Below are positions 1-13,500 of a DNA stretch of 64,000 nucleotides, in pieces. The stretch spans positions 7,998,001 to 8,062,000 of the forward strand of contig JAZAYU010000012.1 in assembly GCA_038501625.1 (NCBI GenBank), given 5' to 3'. A program made the position numbers and the translations under genes. Below the pieces are notes generated by a model. The model saw nothing but the letters and a program-made list of their open reading frames with translations. It was not told the origin of the DNA and made no database searches. How positions within the stretch are numbered: the first letter of the stretch is position 1; each line of letters opens with the position of its first letter. Source of the stretch: Corbicula japonica (taxonomy: Eukaryota; Mollusca; Bivalvia; Venerida; Cyrenidae).

Positions 1-567
1 GTATCCTTCAGAATTTAATATTAAAAAAATATTAGTATAAATAATAAGCACTACCTTTTCAGCAAATGCAACGTCCCCTGGAGAACGCTTAAAAGGAGTT
101 TAACGGTAAACATGAAAACTGAATAAAAAATAAAAACATTTTCATGTGCTCATCAATACTTGTCCGAATTAAAGAACTGTTATAGACTAGTAATGTGTTT
201 TCCATTTATTGTTGCGAACATTCCCTATTTCGGAGAAAACGACAGAACAACTCCTCACAGTTATTAAATTGAAGATTCTATCTCTATATGTACTTGCCAA
301 TAAAACCAGATTATTACGTAGAAAAAAATGTTTCTCATGAGGGTCATGTACCATGATTTCTCTTGTTTTTCACATAATAATGAAAAGAAAGTCTATAATT
401 AAAAACGAGGTCAAAAGCTTTATATAAATCAAATCTTTCTAGATTATAAATCAAATCTTTCTAGATTTGGGAACAATAATTTCAAGGGTTACTGAACTCA
501 TAATACTGAAAAATGCCAGATTTTTTGTAGCAGTCACAGAGTCACAGGTTATTATAATCTTTCAGAG

Positions 568-916
568 CCTTTTTCCATTAATTTTATAGCCGATATTCGG
601 TCATATTTCCAATGGAAAAACATTTACGTTTTTCCCAATTAGATAAGATAAATTCCTAATAAAATACAATAATGTCTGACAAAAAACTGAGAACTGTTAC
701 CTGTATAATAATTAATAAAATATTATAGCTTGTTAGTTTATCAGGCATCATCTGTTTCTTTAATCAAAAAATTATTGATCATATTAAACTTGTGTAAACC
801 ATGTTATCCAATAAAGGAAAAAGAAACCCTAATTCTGACAAAACATCAAGAAATTTACCAATTCCAGGGATAAAGATCATACGTGTATTTCCAAAATGGT
901 AAAAAAGCCCTGTCAC
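568..916 (+). repeat. Dispersed repeat, copy 1 (copy 2 at 20311-20666)
   Basis: It shares, in the same order, the palindromic core ccgatattcggtcat, tttttcccaattag, taataaaatattat, cccaattccagg-like and aaaagccctgt blocks with 20311-20666. A third, 3'-only fragment with ccttttcccaatt and aaaagccctgac lies near 28958-29093. No coding potential is visible. Confidence 0.7.
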
Positions 917-1119
917 AGAAAATTTCAGTCAAGCCATTAAAGGGCAAAGTGTTTGCTTCATGATTCAATATATTTATATGATTTCTTGAATTTTTTTCTA
1001 AGAGAAAATAATCATTTCATTATACTGCAAAGAATTAATGGGAAAAAGAAAATTGGGAAACATTGGTTTTTCATTAATTTCACTAAATTTAATTCAAACA
1101 GCACATTTCTACAATAATG

Positions 1120-1310
1120 ATGATTATAATCATGATGATTATGATGGTGATGATGTTGATAATGATGATTGACTGATTGATTGAGAGATATTTGGTTGAT
1201 GACAATGTTCACAATTAACTGATGATGGCAATGACAATGATGATGAAATGATGATGATGATGATGATGATGATGATGTTGATGATGACAATGATGATGAT
1301 GACAACTTTT
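1120..1310 (+). repeat. (GAT)n / (GATGAT) microsatellite
   Basis: Imperfect GAT triplets with interspersed tgatgttgatgat. They create poly-serine and poly-isoleucine/histidine open frames on the minus strand that are not genes. Confidence 0.95.
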
Positions 1311-1345
1311 GATGATTGATGAATATTGAAAACTGTGCCGAATAC

Positions 1346-1564
1346 CTTAACATTTCTATCGCTAAGTCCCTTTTTGATACCCATTTTCAATAAAGATGTC
1401 CTCTGGCAGCACCGGCAGAACAGATCCTTCAGTGACCTTAGAACATAGCCGACTGCTTTTGGAGTGACCACCATGTTGAATGGAGGTGGAAGCGTAGAGC
1501 CTTCGTCAAAATACCCCATCCACAGCTTTGACCTTGAAAACTTCCACTCCATGTCTGCATGATT
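1346..1564 (-). CDS. TRPC exon E: TRP box and proximal C-terminus
   Basis: Acceptor tttcag, then NHADMEWKFSRSKLWMGYF: EWKFSR is the TRP box (EWKFAR in canonical TRPCs), directly after S6. A proline stretch (STLPPPFN) and a cysteine/basic patch CRCCQR follow. I place the 3' end at AAG|GTATTC (1346), which keeps phase 0; this donor is a weak consensus match, so the end is less certain than the start. The reading frame beyond it runs into a (GAT)n microsatellite and is not coding. Confidence 0.85.
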
Positions 1565-4500
1565 CTGAAAATGGATTGAAAATGTATAATATTATAGTTT
1601 CAAAGCTCTGACTTAAAATGTTACTGAGAAAAAGTGAACTTAATCAAAAAACTTAATGAAATGTTCATGCCTGCCTGCTTGCCCAAAGACAACCTGGTGA
1701 AAAATGAACACTTATGGGCAGCATATTTATCCTTTTCTACCGGTGATGACCTAATCAGTATGCAACAATTTCACACGGTTTTGATTTGCGCACTTACATT
1801 ATTTTATAAAATTAGATGTTTATTGGTTTATTTTGCTGGGGTTTGATTTGGTGCACTTCCGCAAGCTGTGAAGCATGAAATATGTGAGAAAACAAACCCT
1901 GGAAAATATATAATGATACCACTGTAATTAAAGTTGTGGTGTTTGAAGGTATCTTGACATTTGATAAAGTAAGATGATGTTGTTTTTTTTCACAGAGGTC
2001 ACAGTGACATTTGACAGCATTCCGAAAGCAGAACAGATATTCTCAGATCTCGTCTTTCATCAGTAATGATGAGATGTGATACTCGACACTTTTTTACGTT
2101 AGAACAGATTTTTTTAATGTCAAATATAGAGGTATAATGGCAGTTACAGAATGGAAGTCTCTATGATTACAAACAAATAATATAAAGAAATATTATACCG
2201 TTTCAAAAATATCCTTTTTTGCAAATTAACTACCTTTTAATTAAGGCAAATTACCTCCCTTTTAATTAAGGAATAAACAATATCTAACTCTAAACAACTT
2301 CTACTAGACATCAGCATTAACAGGCATCAATTATGTAATACAAGATTCTCAGTATATATACAGTGGCTGCACTTATATTAACAGGCACAAAATTTCGTGG
2401 TTTTTGGTTAGAGACCACTTTTGTGTGTTGTTAATTGCGAGAAACTTAATTTTCTAAATTACATTTATGTTGATTCTTTATTTCATGTTGGTTTTATGTT
2501 CGTCAATTAACATGCCAACTAAATCCCATTTAAGTACCCCATGAATATTAATGATTTAACCCCACGCGTACATATGTGTATATATGGAGTAAAGCGATAT
2601 TGCAAAGTTGGTCATGTCCATTATGCAAGGTTAGTAAGATGAGGGTTACGAACACGTACCTCTATTTCCTGGAATGAATTGGACATCATGGCAATCAGCA
2701 TGTTGATGAGAACAATAACGGCCATGGTGTGGTAGACCATAAATAACATTTCTCCGACCATCTCCGTAAAATACTGACTGTTCTTTATCTTAATGTCCTT
2801 TAACTGGGTCAGGCTGAACAGCGACCAGTAGAGTGTGCGGTAACTGTTTTCCAATCTGAAACAAATGACAAAAGAAAAAAAAACATACTCTTCAACTGAT
2901 TATGGTTTAGTTGACTGTAACATGATATTGTCCAACAATATTGACCTGTCACTTCATTAATTTTCGTAAAGGTCATTGAATAAACACAGGTATCAGTGAA
3001 AACACTGATATATTATTCAATTTACACCTCAGTGATGTGTGGAGTATTGGAATAGATGCCGGACTACCGATCGTAACATTTACGAAAATTAATGAATATC
3101 GGGTCAAATGCAAGAGTGCCAGGTCAATATTGTTGGACAATACTATGTCTATATTAACAATTGTGATTGTGTTGCATATATTAGGGAGTTAAATTTTTTT
3201 TCCAGGTAGTAAGTCTTACGAACGGTACCGTAAAACTTTCTTTTAAATGCCCCCGGGTGCGTTACATTTTCTGAAAGGGGGGCATATATATATTTTTTTT
3301 TTTTTTTAATTTTAATATTAAATTCTAAAGGATATTGGATAACTAATATAGATTAACTCATTTTTTCCCTACAAAATAACATGGGGGGGGGCGTTTATTA
3401 GAGGAGGAGCGTTTAAAAGGAATTTTACAGTACATGTATATGACAATATCAAATTTGAAAAAAACAGTTCTCTGTTGAATGATATTTTATTCTTGCATAC
3501 CGGATAAGTATTTCCACGTGATTTACCGGGGAAAAAAATCGTATCTTTTCCCTAGGGAAAAGATACCGTTCGCGTGCTACATGAGTGACGTCACGTCTTT
3601 AAGTATCTGACGTAATATATTCATGTAAGTGACGTAATTAATAAAATAAGGTTTGCGTTAACGTCGATATTTAAGCGTAAGGAAACAATTATTTTTGTAT
3701 ACTTATACACAAATGTTATGAATACTAAAAGGCATGCAAGAAAAAGTATCTTGCATGAGACATTCGGTAAAGATAGAAAAATCTGTCACCTCGGGTGAAC
3801 TGTTTTGACGGGAACTCGGCAGAGCCTCATTCCCGCCAAAACAGTTCCCCCTCGGTGACAGATTTTTCTATCTTCACCTCACACTCATGCAAGATACTTA
3901 TAATATTACTTTAGTGACACATGACTGTCAAGTTATCAATAATGCACTATACTCCACAGGATATGTCTGCTTCCTCATGGGGTTTAGTTTGTACACAAGA
4001 TAATTGATATGTCATGTGACTGCGGAAATCAATTTGGATTTAAATAGGGTAATCATTATATTCTTGCCGATTGTTTTCTAATTCATTTTGATGAAATCTG
4101 ATTGTAATAAGAATCAGAGGACCGTGACATTATTCTATTTAGTGCAGGTTTTATTTTTCACATATTTTTGTTAGGAATATTACGCAAAAACTAAAGCTCT
4201 GCGAAACTAAATCGTGTAATAATGTGACCAGTTGACTGAATTTATGTCCACTCTAATATTTCATTTTTGTGTCAGTACATGTATAACTACTTATTTTTTC
4301 AATGGTATTTATTCCATTTTTGCACTAAGGTTACAGGATATCCTCAGTTTTTGGAACCAGTATTCCACACGTTTAAAACAAAGAAAAACAACATACAATA
4401 TTTAACACGGATGTTAACCCTTTCCTACATATATATATACATTTTTACGCATATGCGACCAGTGTGTAGATCCAGATCCATGCTGGATCTGCACTGGTCG

Positions 4501-7500
4501 CATTTTGGAAAAAAACTAACCTAACAAATCAAAATGCAAACAGTGCAGATCCTGATCGGATGGCGTGAATGTTTGCCCAAACAATAAAGGTGTGTCTATG
4601 GAGGAATGGGTTAATTTAGTAACAAAAAATTTATTCTTGAGAAAGGACATGCATCCAAAAATTCGAAAATAAAGAGTGTTTATTTTTTTAAAGTGTTATA
4701 ACTAACTTTGCTTTTGGAAGATTTTATATCTTTGAGAAATAATAAGATATACAAAAAAATCTTAAGTTATCATTGAAAATATTCAATTTCACCTTGTAAT
4801 GGAAACACGATTACCACAATAAAGGGAAAAGTAATATAAATGCATTAAAATTTCTTTGTAGTCGAAACAATTCCAAATACGCAGGTGAGTCTGATTTGAT
4901 CTTATGTGTTTCAATCAAAATGTTTCCCAGATTTATTTATGCAAAGTCTTTCTGTTAGCATGGCAACCATAGTTCTGCATGAAAATGCAAAGATCTTAAC
5001 AAATTTTACTGAAGATCATTGAACAAGCATTGTTGTGAATTTCAATAAAAGTTTGACTGGTGAAAAGGAAAGGGCCAGAGTTTTAAATAGAGTAATTGAT
5101 GAATGCTGCAAATTTTAGAAGAAAACAAGAGTGCTTAAGTGCCACTCAATACAACCCTCAAAAATTTTGTAAATGGTTAAAATGTTGACAAGAGGTGTGA
5201 ACATGTATGAAATTGCAGATTCTGACCAAATGACCAATGTACCAAGTTTGATTTAAGAATGCCAAACCATTCTGGACATATAATTCAGGAAAGGTATAAA
5301 AGGTCAATTTTAACTGAAAAAAATGGGCAATAACTCTGTTAAAATCAGGTGGATTCTAAGCAAATTTGAATTTGACCTGCATTTTTTGAATTTCAGCAAT
5401 ATATTATCGCCAGCTAACTCTATTTAAACCCCAAAAACTTCATTACAATTGTTTATACAGATAATTTTTTACCCTTTACTCCCTGGTAAACAATGTAGTT
5501 TCAGATCAGCTGGCACATCCATGCCATCTGATCAGGATCTAATTAGTTCAATTGCTTTTAAAGTCTTGAAGTTATTTCTGACCGAGAAAAAATGACCAAT
5601 GTAGGTCCAATGTCAGACAGCATGGATGTACACATGAGATAAAACCCCTTATATGGAGTAAAGGATAAAATCCACAAATGTTGGAAACCACAAAAATCCT
5701 GTTATGTCAAAAACCACAAAAGTTTGTGCCCTAGAATATACAGTCAAAACTGTATTAAGCAGTCAACCAAATGAATGACAAAAAGTGGCTTCTCACCATA
5801 GGAGGCTGTTTAAGACAGGTAAGAACTAGAACAAAACATTGGTTTATGACATATTCAAACTGGCAGTTTAAGACCAATGGTTGCTGAATTCAGATGGCTG
5901 CTAAGACAAGTTCAACTGAAGTTAATGAGAATTGAATTAAATCAGTCACACATAAACAGTTCAACAATTGGAATATGACATAAGAGTGCTTGCCTCTTCT
6001 CTACAGCTCAATTTACCTTAAGCCAAATTATAAACTAAGATAAAATCGGGTTCAGACAGTAAGAGAAAATCAGACACCGTTTCCTATTTCCTTTTATGAC
6101 ATTGTCAGGAAAAAAACTGATGTGTCTTTTTATTTAAACTAGCGTGATAAACATGAGCTTGCAAGAACCTAGGTGCACTGAACTTGTTGGCCCTGTTACA
6201 ACACTCAACAAAATTAATTAACCTTTTACTCCAAATATACGCATTTTTATGCGTGTGTGACCAGTTTAGATCCAGATCAGCTAGCACATCTGTGCCATCT
6301 GATCAGGATCTGCACTGGTCGCATTTTGGTCAGAGATAACCTAATGAATCAAAAAGCGAACAGTTTAGATCCAGATCAGTCTGCACAACCAAGCCATCTG
6401 ATCTGGATCTACTGCACTGTTTGCTCATATGATAAATCTTGTACACATGGAGTAAAGCGTTAATATTTAAAGCCTCAGCCCTAAACTTAAGTAAGAATAT
6501 ACTAATGAAAAATCATAGTTGTCCACATAGACTCCATATACTCTCTAACAGAACACAAAAGGTCCGATCGAATTCTTTCTTATAGACAGGATTTTCAATG
6601 ATATTGTAAAATTATTGTTATCGAACTTTTAAGAAGCTAAATATAATGGAGCTATATTTAGCACCGACAAAGAGACCACTTCATGTGTGATCTTGATTTC
6701 TGTGACGTTTCGGAAATCCTACTTTCGCTTTTAGTCGCGCGGATCAAATTTATTTTGGTAAATTAAAATTTTATTAGCCCGAACTAATGTGCCTATAGTT
6801 CCAAATACATGTAATATTTCATACAAGAGAGGGTTAAATTGAAGTAATGCCGCTTTAAAACTTACGTGTAAAATGATGGTGGGTTTCCTTCTTCAGTTGG
6901 CGTGTAATACCAGTACAGCTGATTCAGTCCGCACGCAAATGATGTCAACACAAGGAAAAATATCAACATGAACTTGGCAATATCAATAAGCATACATCCA
7001 AGCGAAATCTGTAGTGGTCCAAGATACTGGTCTGCTTGGAATAAAAAAATGAGCCTTGCAAAGCTAAACACATTAGCTACAGCAAAAAGTCCTTCAGAAA
7101 CCATGGTGGGGTCATAAAATGGCCAGTCTTTTCTTTCCATTTCTTTGGGTCCATATTTACCCGATTCCACTTGGAAATATGCCACCAAGCGAAGAGTAAA
7201 TGTTGTTAAGTACAAGGATAACATGATAAAATCCATCCAATTCCACCACTGGCGAATGTAGGCTTTCAACCCTTCTTCCCAGAGTTGTTTGCATTCTGAC
7301 CAAACAAAACCTGCAAGCAGTTCCAAATAGAAACATTAGGCTAAAGGATTCATCACATTGGCTAAATTAATTTATCACATTGTTAAAGGAAATATATCAA
7401 ATTAGCCTAAAGCATTTTATAACATTAAGCTAAAGCAATTTAAAATATGAGGCTAAAGAAATTTATATTTATCACATAGACTAAAGATATTTACCGCAAT

Positions 7501-10500
7501 ACGCTAAAACAATTTATATTTATCACATAGACTAAAGAAATTTATAACATTAGGCCAAAGCAATTTAAAATATGAGGCTAAAGAAATTTATATTTCTCAC
7601 ATAGACTAAAGATATTTACCACATTATGCTACAACCAATTTATATTTATCACATAGACTAAAGAAATTTATGACATTAGGCTAAGGCAATTTATATTTAT
7701 CTCACATACTAAAGATATTTACCATATTAGGCTAATGAAGTTTATCACATTTAGCTAAAGCAAAATATATCATTTGCTATATATAAATAAACCTTCAAAT
7801 ATATTGATAATCTAAATTTGCTGGCATGAAAATATGTTCAAATGCCGAAAATGACCATTTTTCATGGATGTAAATTTGTGCAAATTCTTTTTGTATATTA
7901 AAATGATGTCATACACAGCCTGTCAAGATCACTGTTTTTGTCAAAAAATATCCTAATTACCGGTAAGCAAAAAGCGACGATATAAATCCTGATCAGATGA
8001 AACAGATGTTGTGGTTTGGACTGTTTGAAACGCCATCAAGGCAAATATATGAAGTAAAGGGTTGAACTTTGTAAAAACTGTAATCACTTTTAAAGAATAT
8101 AATATAATTACCTGTTACCCAAATACAAATAAGCCACTCTAGAGTAGTGGGTGGAGGCCCGCGCAGCTTCTCCCTATCCTTCAGACCCGACATCTGTGTT
8201 GACGCCCACATCAGCAGCACGAGAAACGTGACAAATGAGGCACTGTGATACAGAAACTTCATAAACGGTGACCTTAGAAGCTTTCCGATTTTGCTGAACG
8301 GGAAAATCCAGTAGTATAGCGCCATGAATGGCATCATGAAAACTAGGCCGAGGCAAACGACAATTTTGGCTACGGTGTGTCTTTTCCGCCATCCAGGCAA
8401 TCCCTCGTACCAAATACTTGTCAGCAACTGTTGGCAGTTCGGATGAGCAACAAACTAAAAAGAATAAATTTACATTTGGGGCGCGTCACGGGAAAAGGTA
8501 CCTTCGGTCATTTTTAGTGATATTTTAGTTTTTACTAAATTTAGAAAGAAATTACAAACATATATCAATTTCTTATTACTAAAATGTGATTTTATTACAA
8601 GTTTTGACAATAAAACGTTACTTTTACCGCGAAATGCATAATAAATAATGTCGTCTGCTCAAATTTATGACGTCATTTCAAAGATTGACGTCAACTGTCC
8701 GAAGGTACCTTTTCCCGTGACGCGCCCCATTTTATTCCATGGATACGACTTACTGGTATATCACATGTGCAACCAGTGATGTTTAGATCTTCCCACTGAT
8801 GCATATAGTCTGATCACAATCTACACTGTTTGCTTCATGGTCAGAACTAAACTGTTCAAAAACTGATTTAACCCATTTATCCAGGGGATAATGCTGTTAT
8901 CCCATGGGTTTACAGTGGTGGGGGTTTAATTTTGGCTATATTGGCAGTCAGGGTCAGTTGCGCCAATATAAAACACCGCCAATATAAAATACCATCAATT
9001 AATAACACAGCCATTTTAATCATTTTAATATCTGGAAGGTAGACGACTATGATACACTAGAACATATTATGTCCCAGTTTTCTCAGTTTGATACAAAAAT
9101 AATATAATTAGAATATGTCATGAATCAAACAAAGCAATCTATTTTTAGGTAGCTGTGATAATGTTTTCACACTGGTATTAAAATAATGTGTTTAATATTG
9201 AATGTAAATGTTTTATTTTAACGATCTGAATTAACGCCAATTTTCGACCTACGATTTTTCTTCAAGGGTTTTATTTTGGCGGTCTGGTGTGATTGCGCCA
9301 ATTTATGACCCTGCCAATATAAAACACTTCAAAATACGCCAAAATTTGACACCGCCAATATTAAGCGCTATACAGTTTATCGAAATTAGCAAGCATATCC
9401 TTGCCATCTGATCAGGATCTACACTTCTTCACATGTTTGCTTTTAGGGTCATTATGTAAAATCTGACCAAGAAGCAAACATGAGTAATCAAGATTTGATG
9501 GCACATATGCGTATCTAAACTGTTTGCCTATTGGATAACAGTCATATCCAATGAAGTAGCTGAATCTACATTGATCACACACGGGATAAAACCCATGTAG
9601 AGGTATATGGAGTAAAAGGTTAGGCATGTTAATACAGAAAAAAACATGATTTTGATTAGCATACAAAAACTGATAGTTCATTATGTTACATGGGCAGGTT
9701 TTTGTGCCAAAGTAAAAATAGATAGCTTGGTTGTGCATCCAAGTCTGGATATACCACAAAATCTCAGAAGAAAATTTAATACGATTTTATTGAAAATATC
9801 ACGATATCAATTTTATTCATTAACCTTAGTCTATGTTTTTTGTTTTGTTTTTTTTCCGTATTTATCAGAATGAAACTAGAATGTGTCCTCAGACACTGAA
9901 GCCCCCACTGCTGCAACAAAATTTGTAATAACAAAGGAAAATAACTTGTAAAAATGGTCGCAGGAACAAATAATTTCTTTAGGATCATCTACACAACCTG
10001 CTTGATCATCTGCACAAGTTTGAAAGAAATCCGCCTGATAGTTTAGGAGGAGTTGATGCCACAAGATTTGGCCATGTATGGATGGACCTACGGACAGATG
10101 GATGTACGGACGGATGGACAGGCAACTCCATATGCCTCCCACTTTGTGGAGGCATACAAAAGTGAATTTTTCACCTTTAACTGGCAATACACCTCTATGT
10201 ACCATTGTTTCAGACTTAAGATATCTAATCAGGCATAATGTTATAATTAAAATTACTGTCTTACTTCTTTTTCACTTACATGTTATCTTATCTCTTCACT
10301 TGAGTAAACAAGATCATTTAATGCACTAACGGCAAATGATTCTTCCTTAATGGAGAGTCATTTCCCAAGAGACTGATTAAATCTCTTAGCGCCTATGGCA
10401 TAACTATTGGTCGGACAAGATAAGTTGGCGATGTTTAACCTTTTCCTCCATAGACACACCTTTATTGTGTGGGCGAACAGTTTAGAACCAGATCAGCTGG

Positions 10501-13500
10501 CACATCTGTGCCGTCTGATCAGGATCTGCACTGTTCGCTATTGATTTATTAGATTATTTTTTACCAAAAACCGACCAGTGCAGATCCTGATCAGACGGCA
10601 CGGATGTGCTGGCTGATCTGGATCTACACTGGTCGCACATGGGTAAAAATGCATATATATCTAGGAACGGGTTAATGGAGAGTTGTTTCCTAAGAGACTG
10701 ATTAAACCTCTCTTAGCGCCTATTATAAGTATCTTGCACGAGTGTGAGGTGAAGGTGGAAAAATCTGTCACCGAGTTGGAACTGTTTTGCGGGAATGAGA
10801 CTCTGCCGAGTTCCCAACAAAACAGTTCACCTGAGGTGACAGATTTTTCTATCTTTACCGAATGTCTCATGCAAGATACTTTTTCTTGCATACCTTTTAC
10901 TGTTTTAGTATTTGTGTTTATTTATACAAACTTAAATGCTGAAATATTAGAATTTACACAAACCTTACTTTATAATGACGTCACTAACTTGAATTATATT
11001 ACGTAAGATTTTTGAAGACGTGACATCACTCATCTCATATGGCACATGACCGTTATCTTTTCCCTAGGGAAAAGATAAGATTTTCTTTCCTCGGTAAATC
11101 ACGCGGAAAAACTTATCCGGTATGCAAGAAAAATTGGTGATATTACAGTTATTAATAGAATATAAACTCTGGTAAAGGCAAATGTACATGTTACAAGAAC
11201 TGTTTTGACCTCTTCATACCATATTTCCTCAAAAGCGCATTGGTTAACGGGTCCAGCAAGCAATGACCTTACTTTTATTTGAAACGGATTCGAATCCCAG
11301 TGACTTGTGACTTTAAGAAATATATTTTTTTTATTTAATTTTTGTTAATGTTTTGTAGTTATGTCAAAGTATTGTATGTATTTTGCTTCAATTTATTTTA
11401 CCAAGTCAACATTTCATGCACAGTCCACGCTAACAACAAAAAAATGTTTCAAAAGCTGTGTCAGTTGGTTCGTCTTTGGTTTCAGTTGTGCTGCAACAAG
11501 ATATAGTGGATCTACACTGTTCGCATTTTGATTTATTGGGTTATTTCTGACTAAAATGCAAGCAGTGCAGATCCCGTCATTCGATGGCACAAATGTGGTG
11601 GCTGATCTGGAGCTACACTGGTCACGCATATAATAAATCCCCGTATAGGGTTAAAAGCAGATTGGATTAAAAAATTAATACCTTAAAATCGGAATTATAT
11701 TCTGTGAACAAACAATGTTCTTAAGTTAATAAAAATGTCTTATCACAACCTTATAAACATAATGCAAAACAAGAAATCAATACAAATTTAATAGTGAATT
11801 TAAAAAAAAAATTAAATTGTAAACAGAAATGGTCTAACATGAAAGTAAATGGCAAATGTTACAACATCACCATAAAATTTAATTAAACAAGAAGATTCTA
11901 AAGTTTCTTTGTCATAATTTGCTTTCATCTTTGATCTATCGCCTCATGTAGCGTCATAAACTCATTTAATTATACTACTTTTAACAATGCGTAATAAGTT
12001 AAAGGTGCGTAATTAAAATTAAGTAGTATAATTTTAAAAACCGTATGTGGGAACAGGCACGTAGTTGATGGGGCCGCATATATGCATTTTAATGCAATTG
12101 TTACCAGTGCAGACATCCCGAAAGTTGCCAAACCGAAGGACCTGTCCTGTAAAATTTGGGCCAGTCTGACATGATTTCTTATGTTATCAGACTGAATGTC
12201 AGACAAAAATTTGAACTCCTTATACTTGTTAATACCTTTTTCACATGTTTTGGTCTGACGGAACTTGTTTCGGTCAGACAGATTTTCACATCTTGTCTGA
12301 CCAAATGTCTTACACTTTTTTCAACTTCTGCCAGTGTAGATCCTGATAAGTTAGCACATCTGTACTGTCTGATCAATATCTGCATCATTCGCATTTTGGT
12401 CAGAAATAACCAAATAAATCAAAAACAGTGTATATCCTGATCAGATGTCACAGGTGTGCTGGTTGATCTGGATCTACACAGGTAGCATATACATTAAAAG
12501 GTGTATGTATGATGGAAAGGGTTATGTTTAACAATGACAATGGTACTCAGTGCACAATGGCAAAAATTATCTGGTTACACAACCAAGTTAAGAAAATGCC
12601 AATTAAAAACACTTTAGACTGCAATGTTTCCATTTTAGTGAGAATATCTGTAAATCATGACAGATATTTAACCTGATTTATAGACTCTTAGGTATTTTAG
12701 AAATAATTATAAAAATGAAAAAAGCATGAATCGTCATCTTTAATCATGTTATAAGGAAGCTTGCAGTCTAATTATGTGACTTGCAAAATCCTGAAAGTCA
12801 GGTCTTCAAGATTTTACATCATGCAATTATATAAACCTTAGATATCATATAGCTAGACATACCTTAAATATCTCCAACAAAAATAGCTACATGGCATTGA
12901 AATAGCTAGATATTGTCAGTCTTTTCAGCAATTTTAGCAGAAATTTGATTTATCAATCATGGTTGAACCATTTTAGTTTTTATCCCATGTGCAACAAGTG
13001 AAGATCCAGATCTATAATTGCTGTCACTGCTGTGACATCTGATCTGGATCTACATTGTTTGCTTTTAGATTAATTAGTTATTTCTGACCAAGAAGCATCC
13101 ATTTTAGATCCAGATCAGATGACTAAGATGTGCTGGCTGATCTGGATCTACATTGGTTGCACATGCAATAAAACCATGTATAGGATAGAGTCTATTAAGA
13201 TGTTTCTATAAAAAATAGAAGCCTGCACTCGGCTGGCTCATTCAGCTTCTTTTTTCTATCGAAACATCTTAATGGACTCCATCCGACTTAGAAGTTGCCC
13301 TACATCTGTAGCCATGAACATGCGCAGTTGAAAATAGATCAATCTATATTTGTTCATTGTAAAATAGAAAATAGCAAGGAGTTCTATTGAAATAAATTGC
13401 TGAGGAATTTGAGTTTTTTGTAGCTTCTGAATATATGAAGTAAAGGGTTAATGCATTCTCATTTTTGAACTTTAACTTGAGAATTAGATAGAATATTTAA

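Larger units (their letters stand above)
1..1345. other. Intron or flank past the last visible TRPC exon
   Basis: No further TRPC exon is recognisable here. The stretch holds a dispersed AT-rich repeat (568-916), a (GAT)n tract (1120-1310) and, near 85-115, a fragment resembling the right end of the TIR repeat at 3225-3433. Confidence 0.6.

Noticed and set aside
1012..1552. Poly-Ser/His and poly-Ile ORFs on the minus strand
   Set aside because: The repeated residues come from the (GAT)n microsatellite; only 1346-1564 is real TRPC exon.
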